Origin: Neoceratodus forsteri | Lineage: Eukaryota > Chordata > Ceratodontiformes > Ceratodontidae | DNA length: 64,000 nucleotides | Assembly (NCBI GenBank): GCA_016271365.2 | Contig: CM028136.1 | Location: 468,594,001-468,658,000 of the forward strand | Direction of reading: 5' to 3' | Shown: positions 1-9,071 of the stretch, one piece after another | Layout: every line of letters begins with the position of its first letter | Numbering within the stretch: the stretch's first letter is position 1 | Position numbers and translations under genes: made by a program | Notes under the pieces: model-generated | Database searches by the model: none | What the model was told of the DNA's origin: nothing | The model's input: the letters and a program-made list of their open reading frames with translations, nothing else

Positions 1-21
1 GGCTATCTGGTCAATCCAAAT

Positions 22-108
22 CTGACCATCTAGTCCCTCCCTTGGGATCAAAGAATCTTTGATTGTGAGCCTGCAAATTTGTTGATCATGAGGAGGGACC
101 AGATGGCC
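22..108. repeat. short hairpin (MITE-like) with GTCCCTC termini
   Basis: Bases 26-40 (CCATCTAGTCCCTCC) are an inverted match, with one mismatch, to 92-106 (GGAGGGACCAGATGG). The interior holds short 'TTTGATCATGAG'-like words. The same terminal words flank a related element at 4973-5096. It is too short to code. It could be a tiny non-autonomous DNA element or part of the larger palindrome family next to it; no target-site duplication is evident. Confidence 0.5.
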
Positions 109-126
109 AAAACCCCATTCTTTGTT

Positions 127-560
127 CGCAAAATAACCATAGAAATTTTGCCATTGACTTATAATGGGAACTTAAAAGTGCTATAACTTTTGAATACCTC
201 AATATTTTTTCACCAAACGAAAAGCGGCATGTTCGGCCAGTGAAGCTCTTTCAAATCAAGCCATGTTGCAGAGTGGCACACCACATGATGGTCATGCAGG
301 GCCATGTCCAAAATCCTAAAAGCTGCCTCCAAAAATGGATAATCTTGAATTTTTCAGCATTTTCATACGCAAGGACTATAAGTCCGACTGAAACACAATT
401 TGACAGATCAAGAGATCTAACATGCCCCACCACACATTCCAAATTTCAGGCACATCTGTTAAATGGGTCCAAAGTTATTAACGCCCAAACTTTGGACTTT
501 AGTATGTAAGTGACCGCTGAACCCTAACTATAGTGGCACAACCGCGCCACTATAATATAG
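127..560. repeat. outer left arm of giant palindrome 1
   Basis: This segment is the reverse complement, with moderate divergence, of 3980-4425. Shared landmarks are the GTCAATGGGAAAA word, the 'AAAGCTCTTTCAAATG' region, and the terminal 'CCCTAACTATAGTGGC...GCCACTATAATAT' stem at 525-555. The 89-codon open frame at 240-509 is mirrored by an open frame in the other arm. It shows no recognisable protein, so I treat it as a by-product of the repeat. Confidence 0.75.
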
Positions 561-590
561 ATAGACATATATTCATCCAAAAAAATCCAT

Positions 591-925
591 TTAATGCATC
601 AGTTAGGGTTGTTCCATAGCAACAAAAGTGAGGAAATTCTGTGTTAGGGTTGAAAGCTCCCCTTGCTCCCTCCCCAGCCCCCCCCAACTGGCATCGGGGT
701 GTGCGTTGGGGTCATCGGCTCTAACTTTCACCCCATCACATGTGTAAACAAGCTGAGGTATAGGAGAATGGGGTGAGAGTTAGGACCGATGACCCCAATG
801 CACACCCTGATGCCAATTGGGGGTGCAGGCTGGGGGGTGCAAGGGGGCTTTCAACCCTAACACTGAATTTCCTCAGTTTTGTTGCTGTGGAACAACCCTA
901 ACTGATGCATTAAACTGAGTTTTTT
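591..925. repeat. self-complementary hairpin subelement, copy 1
   Basis: Bases from about 596 ('TTTAATGCATCAGTTAGGG') are mirrored by about 890-920 ('CCCTAACTGATGCATTAAA'). Pairing continues inward through the 'GTGTTAGGGTTGAAAG' and 'GGTGTGCGTTGGGGTCATCGG' regions to a short loop near 740-765. The two arms of about 145 bp make a near-continuous foldback. Related copies are at 3650-3935 (diverged) and 5475-5720 (left arm truncated). No coding capacity is visible. Confidence 0.8.
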
Positions 926-939
926 GCCATGAATTTCCC

Positions 940-1763
940 TTCTTTGTGAGAATGACGACTACAAATAGTGAATAGAATATGGTGTAGGGAATGCGGGCCC
1001 TTCAGGCTCTGCACTCCCACAACATGATATCTTGTGACATAGTAACAGTAATGTGATTTACAACACTTTCGCAAAATAAAAAAAATGAAAGTGTTGCAAG
1101 TGCAACACTACTTTGTGACACTACTTTTCCCAAAAATGTCAAAACATATTTCTGGGGTGTTTAACCCCAAACTAAAGATATGCCTAGCATCCTCAGGGCT
1201 TGACTAGGTAAACACAAAAAGAATTGTGTCCCTAGATAGTCCCAATTTTAAATGCCAAGCATTTCTGTGATCAGGAACTGAAAAAAAAATGGCATACTCA
1301 AGACACTACAGGGGTCATTTGCGACACTAAAAACTGCATTTGTGACACTGTCAAACTTTTTGTTAACTTTTCCTATTGATTATAATGGGAAATTAGTTTT
1401 TTGAATAACTTTTGAACCATTCAATATTTTCTTCACAAAATCTTCAAAAGGCACATTGGGGACCCTGGCCACAAGTTCCCTAAAGTTTTTGGACCAGTCG
1501 CGCAAACTGTGAGACCAGTAGGCGTGAGCAAAGAATGCACAAAAAAACATAAATGTGCCCCAGAATGTTGCTTAATAACTCAACAGCCATATACCTGACT
1601 TGTATGAAAGTTGGTATATCCTGAGATCTATGATTACGTCCTGTGGCTGCCAAATTTCAGGCAAATCTGTTGAACGGTGGCAAAGTTATTAAGGTGCAAA
1701 GTTTCACCATTTAACATTAAATGGGGTACTCAAACCTAACTATGGTAGCATTACCATGCTACC

Positions 1764-1813
<50 letters not shown>

Positions 1814-2890
1814 GCATGGTAGTGCCACCATAGTTAGGGTTGAGGAGCCATTTCTATATTAAACCGGAAAACTTTGCACCTTAACAACTTTGCAACTGTT
1901 TACGGATTTACCTGAAATTGGAATACGTGATCAAGAACCATAGGCCTTGAGATCTGCCAAGTTTTGTACCAGTCAGATATACAGCTGCGGAGTTATTATG
2001 TGATCTGTGCGTGCATTTACGCTTTTTCTGAATTCTACGGTCCGCTTACAGGTGCGCATAGTTTATGCTGACTGGCCCAAAATCTTCAGGAACATGCAGC
2101 CAGGGTTCCTGATGTGCCTTTGAAGATTCATGAAAAAAATATTAAAGCGGTTCAAAAGTTATTCAAAAACAGTTTCCATTATAAGTCAATGGGAAAAGTT
2201 AACAAAAAGTTTGACAGTGTCGCAAATGCATTTTTCTCATCAAATGGGCCTGTTACTTTCGTAAATTGGCGATTTTGTTTTCAGTTAGTGATCAGAAAAA
2301 TGGTTGGCATTTAAATTTGGGACCTCTAGCAACCTAATTCTTTTGTATTCCCTAGTCGGACCCTGAGGATGCTTGCCATGTCTTTATTTTGTGGTAAAAC
2401 ACCCAGAAATATGTTTTCAAATTTCTGGAAAAAGTACTTCGCAAATTACTTTCGTGCTCATGAAAGTGTCAAACTTTTTGAAGCTTGCAAATTGTGACAG
2501 TAGTTTTCCATCTGTGGGAAGTGACAGCCATTCTTTGGCACTGGCTGCAAAAGAACCGCTGGGAGTTTTGGGCTGAAATTTGAGGAACGGAGCCAACATC
2601 TCACAGATGTGCCTTTCAGTGTTGTATTGAAAAATATTACAGCGGCAAAGTTACGGCACTCAAAGTTGACGGTTTTCCCATAGGATAACATTCTGACACG
2701 TCATTACAGAAATCCTTTGGATCACTGCTGCAAAATAACGGTTTGGTCTTTTCCCTGAAATTTGGAGGGAAGACAGCCAACAGCCCACAGATGTGCCTTT
2801 CAGTGGTTTGGTGAAAAAATATTACAGGGAGGAAAAGTTATGGTGCTCTGAACTTCTCTTTTTTCCCATAGGATAACATTACGGCGTTCG
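940..2890. repeat. core inverted repeat of giant palindrome 1, centred on (TA)n
   Basis: The left arm (about 1080-1762) and right arm (about 1810-2580) are reverse complements with substitutions. Paired landmarks are 'AAAGTTATTAAGGTGCAAAG' with its mirror at 1868-1888, the 'ATTTCTGGGGTGTTTAACC' and 'GGTAAAACACCCAGAAAT' words, and the 'CTATGGTAGCATTACCATG' stem next to the (TA)n. The right arm continues to 2890 and contains an internal tandem duplication (about 2585-2700 and 2765-2885, both ending CCCATAGGATAACATT). The left arm lacks the counterpart of 2600-3545; copy 2 retains that region, so a deletion is likely. Confidence 0.8.
1766..1806. repeat. (TA)n microsatellite at palindrome centre
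   Basis: An uninterrupted AT/TA run of about 20 dinucleotides lies exactly at the symmetry axis of the surrounding inverted repeat. It is flanked on both sides by an inverted CTATGGTAGC / GCCACCATAG stem. Confidence 0.95.
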
Positions 2891-3545
2891 CCGCGCCTTT
2901 CAGGGCCTGTATCTCGGAAATGGTGCGAGATATGGACTTTTCGTCGGAAAAACTCTTAACCCCCTAATGGGGGCTAAGTACCAAATTAGCCAGGAACAGT
3001 TGTAAATAATATGACTTTAATTTTTTTTTTCTGTGTCATACGGTTCCTGAGATATAACGTATTTAGTATTCCAAGTTCTCATTTTCTGCGCTGATACTCA
3101 TTATTATGCATACATTATTTGTACTCACTGTCTTTCTCTATGCAGGTTTTGGGGAAAACCAGCCTGTGCGCTTACATTACTGTTACTGTTGCTCTTTCCG
3201 CTTTCGGTTCCGTACCCGTTTCACTTACCGTTGACGTCTGCGCCACCATGTGCGTTATCCTTTGCGTTTTCATTTGCCCTTGCATTTCTGTTATTTTTGG
3301 CCATTTCTGTCTACAGTACTGTTTATCTTTCTGTTTCACTTTACGTCACCATGCCCATTGACATTTCTGTTTGCAGGCACCAAGTTACTCTGTGACAACA
3401 CATCACGTGGCAGACCGTTCCGGTCTATGCCACCATGTGCGTTACCCTTTCTGTTCTCATTCGCACTTGTGTTACCATGTGCAGCACTGTTAGAATTTCT
3501 GTTTGCATTGCTGTCCCTGTTAGTATGCCACAAGACATCCCGCCA
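2891..3545. repeat. hexamer-rich segment, inverted and shorter relative of the 5812-7000 array
   Basis: The 'TCTCGGAAATGGTGCGAGAT' word and the following exon-like stretch at 3119-3190 are the reverse complement of 7010-7240. The stretch at 3160-3540 is a pyrimidine-rich complement of the AAYNNN hexamer array seen at 5812-7000, without a clear 120-bp period. Overlapping open frames here (for example 3250-3648 on +) arise because the array contains few stop codons. No domain is recognisable. Confidence 0.65.
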
Positions 3546-3645
3546 CCGCATTATGCGGCGGGAGTGCGGGCCCTCTGGGCCCCGAGCTCCCACCGCTGCA
3601 TTACATTCACTAGTTCTCATTATCATTCTCAAAAAGAAGGGAAAT
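3546..3645. repeat. GC-rich box shared by the palindrome copies
   Basis: The 'GGGAGTGCGGGCCCTCTGGGCCC' region is the mirror of 990-1015 ('GCGGGCCCTTCAGG') and 5765-5800 ('GCACGGGCCCTTCAGGCCCC'). In each copy it lies between the hexamer array or inner arm and the distal hairpin. This fixed order is what shows that the pieces belong to one larger element. Confidence 0.6.
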
Positions 3646-3649
3646 TAGA

Positions 3650-3935
3650 GGCAAAAAACTCTGTTTAATGCATTAGTTAGGGTTGTTCCACAGCGACAAA
3701 GTGAGAATTAGCTGTTGGGGTTGAAAACCCCTGGCCCCTCCGCCCCAACCGTCATTGGGTGTGCATTGGGATCATGGGTCCTAACTCTCACCCCATTCTC
3801 CAGTACTTCTGCTGCTTTACACATGTCACAGGGTGAGGTTAGGGCTGATAGTCCCAATGCACTAATGCTCTGATTGAGGGTGAAGCGAGGGGTTTTTCAA
3901 CCAACTTCAATTTCACTTTATCGTGTAACTAACAT
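3650..3935. repeat. self-complementary hairpin subelement, copy 2 (diverged)
   Basis: This opens with 'TTTAATGCATTAGTTAGGG', the same word as the copy at 591. It contains the 'GTGTGCATTGGGATCATGGG' and 'CTAACTCTCACCCCATTCTCC' words. The inverted arm decays after about 3890. Its mirrored position relative to 591-925 fits a single nested palindrome. Confidence 0.7.
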
Positions 3936-3950
3936 TATTAAACAAGTTTG

Positions 3951-3952
<2 letters not shown>

Positions 3953-3987
<35 letters not shown>
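3953..3987. repeat. (TA)n microsatellite
   Basis: An AT/TA run of about 17 repeats directly precedes the 'TATTATAGTGGCGCAGTCATG' stem of the outer arm. It is the right-side counterpart of the short AT stretch near 540-575. Confidence 0.9.
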
Positions 3988-3994
<7 letters not shown>

Positions 3995-4425
3995 ATTATA
4001 GTGGCGCAGTCATGCCACTATAGTTAGGGTTCAGTGGTCATTTACATACTAAAGTCAAAAGTTTGGGCGTTAATAACTTTGGACCCATTCAATGGATTTG
4101 CCTGAAATTTGGTACACATGTTGTGGCATGGTAGATCTCTTGATTTCCCAAATTGTGTTTTGGTTGGCGTGCCAGTCTTTGTGTACAAAAGCACTGAAAA
4201 ATGCAAAATTATCCATTTTTGGAGGCACCTTTTGGTATTCTGAATGTGGTCCTGCATGACTATTGTGTGGCATGTCACTCTGAAAGATGGCTCATTTGAA
4301 AGAGCTTTGGTGGCTGAACATGCCACTTTTTGTTTGGCGAAAATATATTAAGGCATTCAAAAGTTATGACACTTTTAAGTTCCCATTATAAGTCAATGGG
4401 AAAATTTAAATATGTGTATTTTGCG
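3980..4425. repeat. outer right arm of giant palindrome 1
   Basis: This is the reverse complement of 127-560 and ends at 'TATTTTGCG', where the left arm begins with 'CGCAAAATA'. The minus-strand open frame at 4042-4326 mirrors the plus-strand frame at 240-509 and has no known domain. Confidence 0.75.
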
Positions 4426-4427
4426 AT

Positions 4428-4474
4428 AATGCAAAGAAGCGCTCAGAAATATTTTCAGAGTGCTTCTTTGCATT
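4428..4474. repeat. short near-perfect hairpin
   Basis: Bases 4428-4444 (AATGCAAAGAAGCGCTC) pair with 4458-4474 (GAGTGCTTCTTTGCATT) with one mismatch, around a 13-base loop. It lies immediately outside the right outer arm of the palindrome. Confidence 0.8.
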
Positions 4475-4559
4475 ACTACTTATAATGCAGACAGCTGGCA
4501 GCTGGCCGTGGAGGTGAGAGGTGGGCTGTGCCAGTCGCTGGCTGCAAAGGGTGGGGGTA

Positions 4560-4870
4560 CTGGGTGGGCTGGCATGGATGGCACTACCAGGTAATAGATT
4601 TAATTATTTATTTCATTATGGTGGGGGGGGCGCTAGACTACCAGGGATACCTATTATGAATATAACTTCATACAGAGTGGGTGGGGGCATTAGACTACCA
4701 GGGATATAAACATTAATAATAATATTATACAGCTCAGGGGAGCCACTAGACTACCAGGGATGTTAAAAAATACAGGGTGTGGGGGCACTAGACTACCAGG
4801 GCAGTAGATATGATTATATATTTTATTGTGATGGGGGCCACTAGACTACCAGGGATATTTAGTACTTTAT
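4560..4870 (+). repeat. minisatellite, 'CTAGACTACCAGGGATA' unit
   Basis: Five copies of a block resembling GGGGSCACTAGACTACCAGGG occur at about 4621, 4681, 4738, 4784 and 4836. They are separated by AT-rich spacers that vary in length (unit about 46-60 bp). No coding signal is seen. Confidence 0.8.
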
Positions 4871-4972
4871 TTTTGGTATGCAGATGGGGCACAATGAAGC
4901 CCCTTGAGCAAAACCCACCCTAATTTAACAGTCTAGGGCACCCCTGGGCTACAGAAATTTATTTAGAAATCT

Positions 4973-5470
4973 GGTCATCTTGTCCCTCACTCTTTATTCA
5001 TGAGCAAGCAATTTCTTTGACTGCGAGCATGTAAATACTTTGACTGCGAGATTCTTTGATCATGATCATGCTTTGCGAGCGAGGGACGAGATGGCCATAT
5101 GAAAAAATCAATTTACTCAGTGTAGGGGTGTGCTATGAAGAGAAATGAGGGTGGTTTTTACTCATGGGGCTTCATTCTGATGAACCATGGTGGTGATTTA
5201 ATGCAATTCTGTACATTTTTTGAATTTGAACACTTTCAATTATTTGATCATGACCCTGTAAATTCTTTGATCACGAGCCTGCACATTCTTTGATCATGAG
5301 ATTCTTTGATCACGATTGTGCATCGTAAGCGAGGGACGAGATGACCCAATTAAAATATTAATTTTCTCAGCCCAGGGGTGTCCTAGGAAGTCAAACGAGG
5401 GTGGGTTTTACTCAGGGGGCTTCGTTCTGTCAAACCATGGTGGTGGTTTACTGCAATTCCTTCAATTTTT
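4973..5470 (+). repeat. two tandem related units with short inverted termini
   Basis: Unit 1 starts with GGTCATCTTGTCCCTC (4973-4988), inverted at 5081-5096 (GAGGGACGAGATGGCC), with interior 'TTCTTTGATCATGAG' words. It continues with a tail containing 'GGGGCTTCATTCTGATGAACC'. Unit 2 (about 5225-5470) repeats the interior words, GAGGGACGAGATGACC at about 5331 and the same tail. The termini match the element at 22-108. Probably a small palindromic repeat family. Confidence 0.6.
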
Positions 5471-5474
5471 TGGG

Positions 5475-5720
5475 GTGTGCATTGGGGTCGTCGGCCCTAA
5501 CTCTCACCCCACCACATGTGTAAACAAGCTGAGGTACAGGAGAATGGGATAAGAGTTAGGACCGACGACCTCAATGCACGCCCCAATGCTGGTTGAGGGG
5601 TGGGCTGGGGGGTGCAAGGGGGGTTTTCAACCCTAACACCGAATTTCCTCACTTTTGTTGCTGTGGAACAACCCTAACTGATGCATTAAACAGAGTTTTT
5701 TGCCATGAATTTCCCTTCTT
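5475..5720. repeat. hairpin subelement, copy 3 (left arm truncated)
   Basis: The right arm is complete to 'CCCTAACTGATGCATTAAAC' (about 5671-5690). It matches the right arm of the copy at 591-925 closely. Only the inner part of the left arm (about 5475-5520) is present. It marks the outer edge of the second palindrome copy. Confidence 0.75.
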
Positions 5721-5811
5721 TTTGAGAAGGAGGACTATAAATAGTGAATAGAATGTGGTAGTGGGAGCACGGGCCCTTCAGGCCCCACGCTCCCGCCACG
5801 TGATGTCTTGT

Positions 5812-7000
5812 GACATAGTAATGGTAACTGCAATGCAAACGCAAGCACTAACAGTTAAGCACATGGTGACACAAATGTAAATGGTAAAGCAAACATTATT
5901 AGAAATGCAAGTGCAAAGTGATGCCGAAGCGAACAGTGAAGCAAACGGAGACACGAGCACGTACGGAAACACAACTGGTAACACGCATGGTCACGGTACC
6001 GCTATTGTAAATGCAAATGTTAACTGTTACAGCAACAATAATGCCAAAGGGGACAGAAACAGAAAGGCAAACGCAAGCACATATGGAAATGCAAAGCGTA
6101 ACGCGCACGGTCATGGTACCGCAATTGCAAACATAAATGATAACAGTAACAGCAAAAGTAATGCCAAAGGAAACAGAAATGGAAAGGCAAATGCAAGCTT
6201 GCATGGAAAATGCAAACCATAACATGCATGGTCACGGTACTGCAATTGGAAACGCAAATGGTAACGGTAACAGCTAAAATAACGCCAAAGGAAACAGAAA
6301 TGGAAACGCGAACCCAAGTGCGTACAGAAACGCAAACCGTTATGTGCACTGTTATGGTACCACAATTGTAAATGCAAATGATAATGGTAACAGCAACAAT
6401 AACACCAAAGGAAACAGAAATGGAAATGCAAATGCAAGCGCATACAGAAACGCAAACCGTAATGCGCACGGTCACAGTAACGCAATTGTAAATGCTAATG
6501 GTAATGGTAACAGCAACAATAACACCAAAGGAAACAGAAATGGAAACACAAATGCAAGTAGGTATGGAAACACAAACTGTAACATGCACGGTCACGGTAC
6601 CGCAATTAGAAATGAAAATGATAATGGTAACAGCAACAATAATGCCAAAGGAAACAGAAATGCAAATGCAAGCGCATACGGGAATGCAAACCGTAACACG
6701 CATGGGCACGGGAATGCAATTGGAAATGCAAATGGTAACAGTAACAACAACGATGATGCAAAACGAAACACAAATGCAAATGCAAAAGGAAGGGCAGCCG
6801 CAAACCCAAATGGTAATGTGCACGGTGACGCAAAGTGAAAGACAAACAGAAACAGTACTGTAGACACAAATGTTAAGAGTAATGCAAATACAAGCGCAAA
6901 CAGAAATGCAAAGGATAACGCACACTGTGGCGTACACGGGAACGCTAACGCAAATGGGAATGGAAACACAAGTGGAAGTGCTATGTGTAACAGTAACTGG
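5812..7000. repeat. 120-bp minisatellite built from AAYNNN hexamers
   Basis: From about 5991 to 6830 a 120-bp unit repeats about 6.5 times. The anchor 'GCAATTGTAAATGC'-like words fall at about 6002, 6122, 6242, 6363, 6483, 6603 and 6716. Each unit can be cut into 20 hexamers, mostly beginning AAC or AAT (for example 6371-6490: AATGCA AATGAT AATGGT, and so on). The flanks back to 5812 and on to 7000 keep the hexamer rhythm without the higher-order unit. Because 120 is divisible by 3 and stops are rare, long open frames appear on both strands (344 codons at 6020-7054 minus). These are satellite by-products, not genes. Confidence 0.9.
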
Positions 7001-9071
7001 AGCACTCACCCTGGTTTTTCCCAACAGCTGCATAGAGAAACACAGTGTGTACAAAGAATGTATGCATAATAATGGGGCTCGGAGCAGAAAATGGAATACT
7101 AAATTGCTTATATCTCAGGAAGCGTGCAACGTAGAAAAAAAATTTAAATTTCCCATGATTCATGAGTTTCCTGGCTAGGCTTTTGCAGAATGCGTAGCCT
7201 CATCATGATGAAAGTTCTGTATCTTGCACCGTTTCCGAGATATGAGCCCCGAAATGCACAGTGAATGCCACCATGTTAGTCTATGGGAAAAAAATGTCAA
7301 CTTCGGAGTACCGTAACTTGGCAACCATGCAATATTTTGTCACCAAACTACCAAAAGGCACATCTGAGAGATGTTGGCAGCAATCCCTTCAAATTTCAAC
7401 TCAAAAGACCAAACCATTCTTTTGCAGCATGGTGGCAAAGAACTCCTGTCATTTTGGCCATAGTCTGGAAAAGTAGTGTTACAATTTGCAAAATTTTGCG
7501 AAAGTGTCGCAGGTGCGACACTACTTTGTGACACTACTTTTTCCAGAAATTTTAAAAATATATTTCTGGGGTGTTTAACCCCAAAATAATGACATGGCTT
7601 GCATCCTGAGGTGAACACAAAAAGAATTGTGTTCCTAGAGGGTCCCATATTTAAATGCCAAGCATTTTTCTAATCAGTAACTGAAAAAAAAATGGTGGAT
7701 TTGCAACACTACTAGGGCCATTTACAACACTAAAAAGTGCATTTGCGAAAGTGTTGAACTTTTTGTTAAATTTTCCCATTGACTTATAATGGTAACTTGT
7801 TTTTTGAATAACTTTTGAACCGTCCAATATTTTTTCATGAAATCTTCAAAAGGCACATCAGGGACCCCAGCCGCACATTCCTTGAAGCTTTCAGACTGGT
7901 CGCGCAAACTGTGCAACCTGTAGGCATGAGCAAAGAATGTGCAAAAAAGCATAATTGTGGAAAAATAGATGTCACTTAATAACTCTGCAGCCATATATAC
8001 AACCGGTAAGAAAGTTGGCAGATCCCAAGACCTATCATGCCCAACTGTGCATACAAATGTTCAGGTAACTCTATTGACCAGTGGCAAAGTTATTAAGGTG
8101 CAAAGTTTCACCCTTTACCCTTAAAAGTGCTACTCTACCATAATGTATATATATATTATGGTAGCACGGTACTGCTACCATAGTTAGGGTTGAGGAGCCA
8201 TTTCTATGTTAAACCCCAAATTTTGCACCTTAATAACTTTGCAACTGTTTGAAAAATTTGCCTGAAATTTGGAATACACTATCAAGAACCATAGGCCTTG
8301 GGATCTGCCAAGTTTTGTACCAGTCAGATACACGGCTGCAGAGTTATTAAGCGTGATCTACGCACTGGTTTACGCTTTTTCTGGAATTCTACAGTCGCAT
8401 GTACAGGTTGCACGATTTGTGCAACTGGCATGAAATCTTCAGGGAACATGTGTCCAGGGTCCCTGATGTGCCTTTCAATGATTTGGTGAAAAAATATTAA
8501 TGGTTCAAAAGTTATTCAAAAAACAATTTCCCATTATAAGTCAATGGGAAAAGTTAAAAAGTTTGACAGTGTTGCAAATGCATTTTTACTTTCGCAAATG
8601 GCCCTGTTACTTTCGCAAATCTGCCATTTTGTTTTCAGTTAGTGATCAGAAAAATGCTTGGCATTTAAATTTGGGACCCTCTAGCAGTGGCGCTAGATAT
8701 ATTGCTAGAAATATATTGCTAGAAATATTTTTCCAACACAACATTGAAAGGCACATCTGTGAGATGTCAGCTGCGTTCCCTCCAAATTTCAGTCCAAAAC
8801 TCCCAACCGTTCTTTTGCAGCACAGTGCCAAAGAATTGCTGTCATTTTCCCATAGACTAGAAAACTACTGTCGCAATTTGCGAAAGCTTTCGCAAAAATT
8901 TGCGACACTTTCGTGAGCACGAAAGTATTTTGCGAAAGTACTTTTTCCAGAAATTTGAAAAACATATTTCTGGGGTGTTTTACCACAAAATAAAGACATG
9001 GCTAGCATCCTCAGGGTCCGACTAGGTGAATACAAAAAGAATTAGGTTGCTAGAGGGTCCCAAATTTAAAT
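7000..9071. repeat. core inverted repeat of giant palindrome 2
   Basis: The left arm (about 7000-8143) and right arm (about 8162-9071) are mirror images around a short TA stretch at 8144-8158. They share the landmarks of the core at 940-2890 ('GGGGTGTTTAACCCC', 'TTATAATGG', 'CTACCATAGTTAGGG'). The 7010-7260 portion is the reverse complement of about 2895-3190. The right arm stops abruptly where LINE sequence begins at about 9072. Short open frames here (for example 8500-8916) have no recognisable domain. Confidence 0.8.

Noticed and set aside
3119..3668. Overlapping open frames on both strands suggesting a small secreted protein
   Set aside because: They fall in the pyrimidine-rich hexamer complement and mirror 7000-7054; no conserved start or domain.
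5160..5185. CTGATGAACC at 5171 as a hammerhead core
   Set aside because: No GAAA partner or stem II follows within a workable distance.
6020..7054. 344-codon minus-strand open frame rich in Val, Ile and Cys, looking like a membrane protein
   Set aside because: It is the complement of the 120-bp hexamer satellite. The repeat length is divisible by three and lacks stops in several frames at once.
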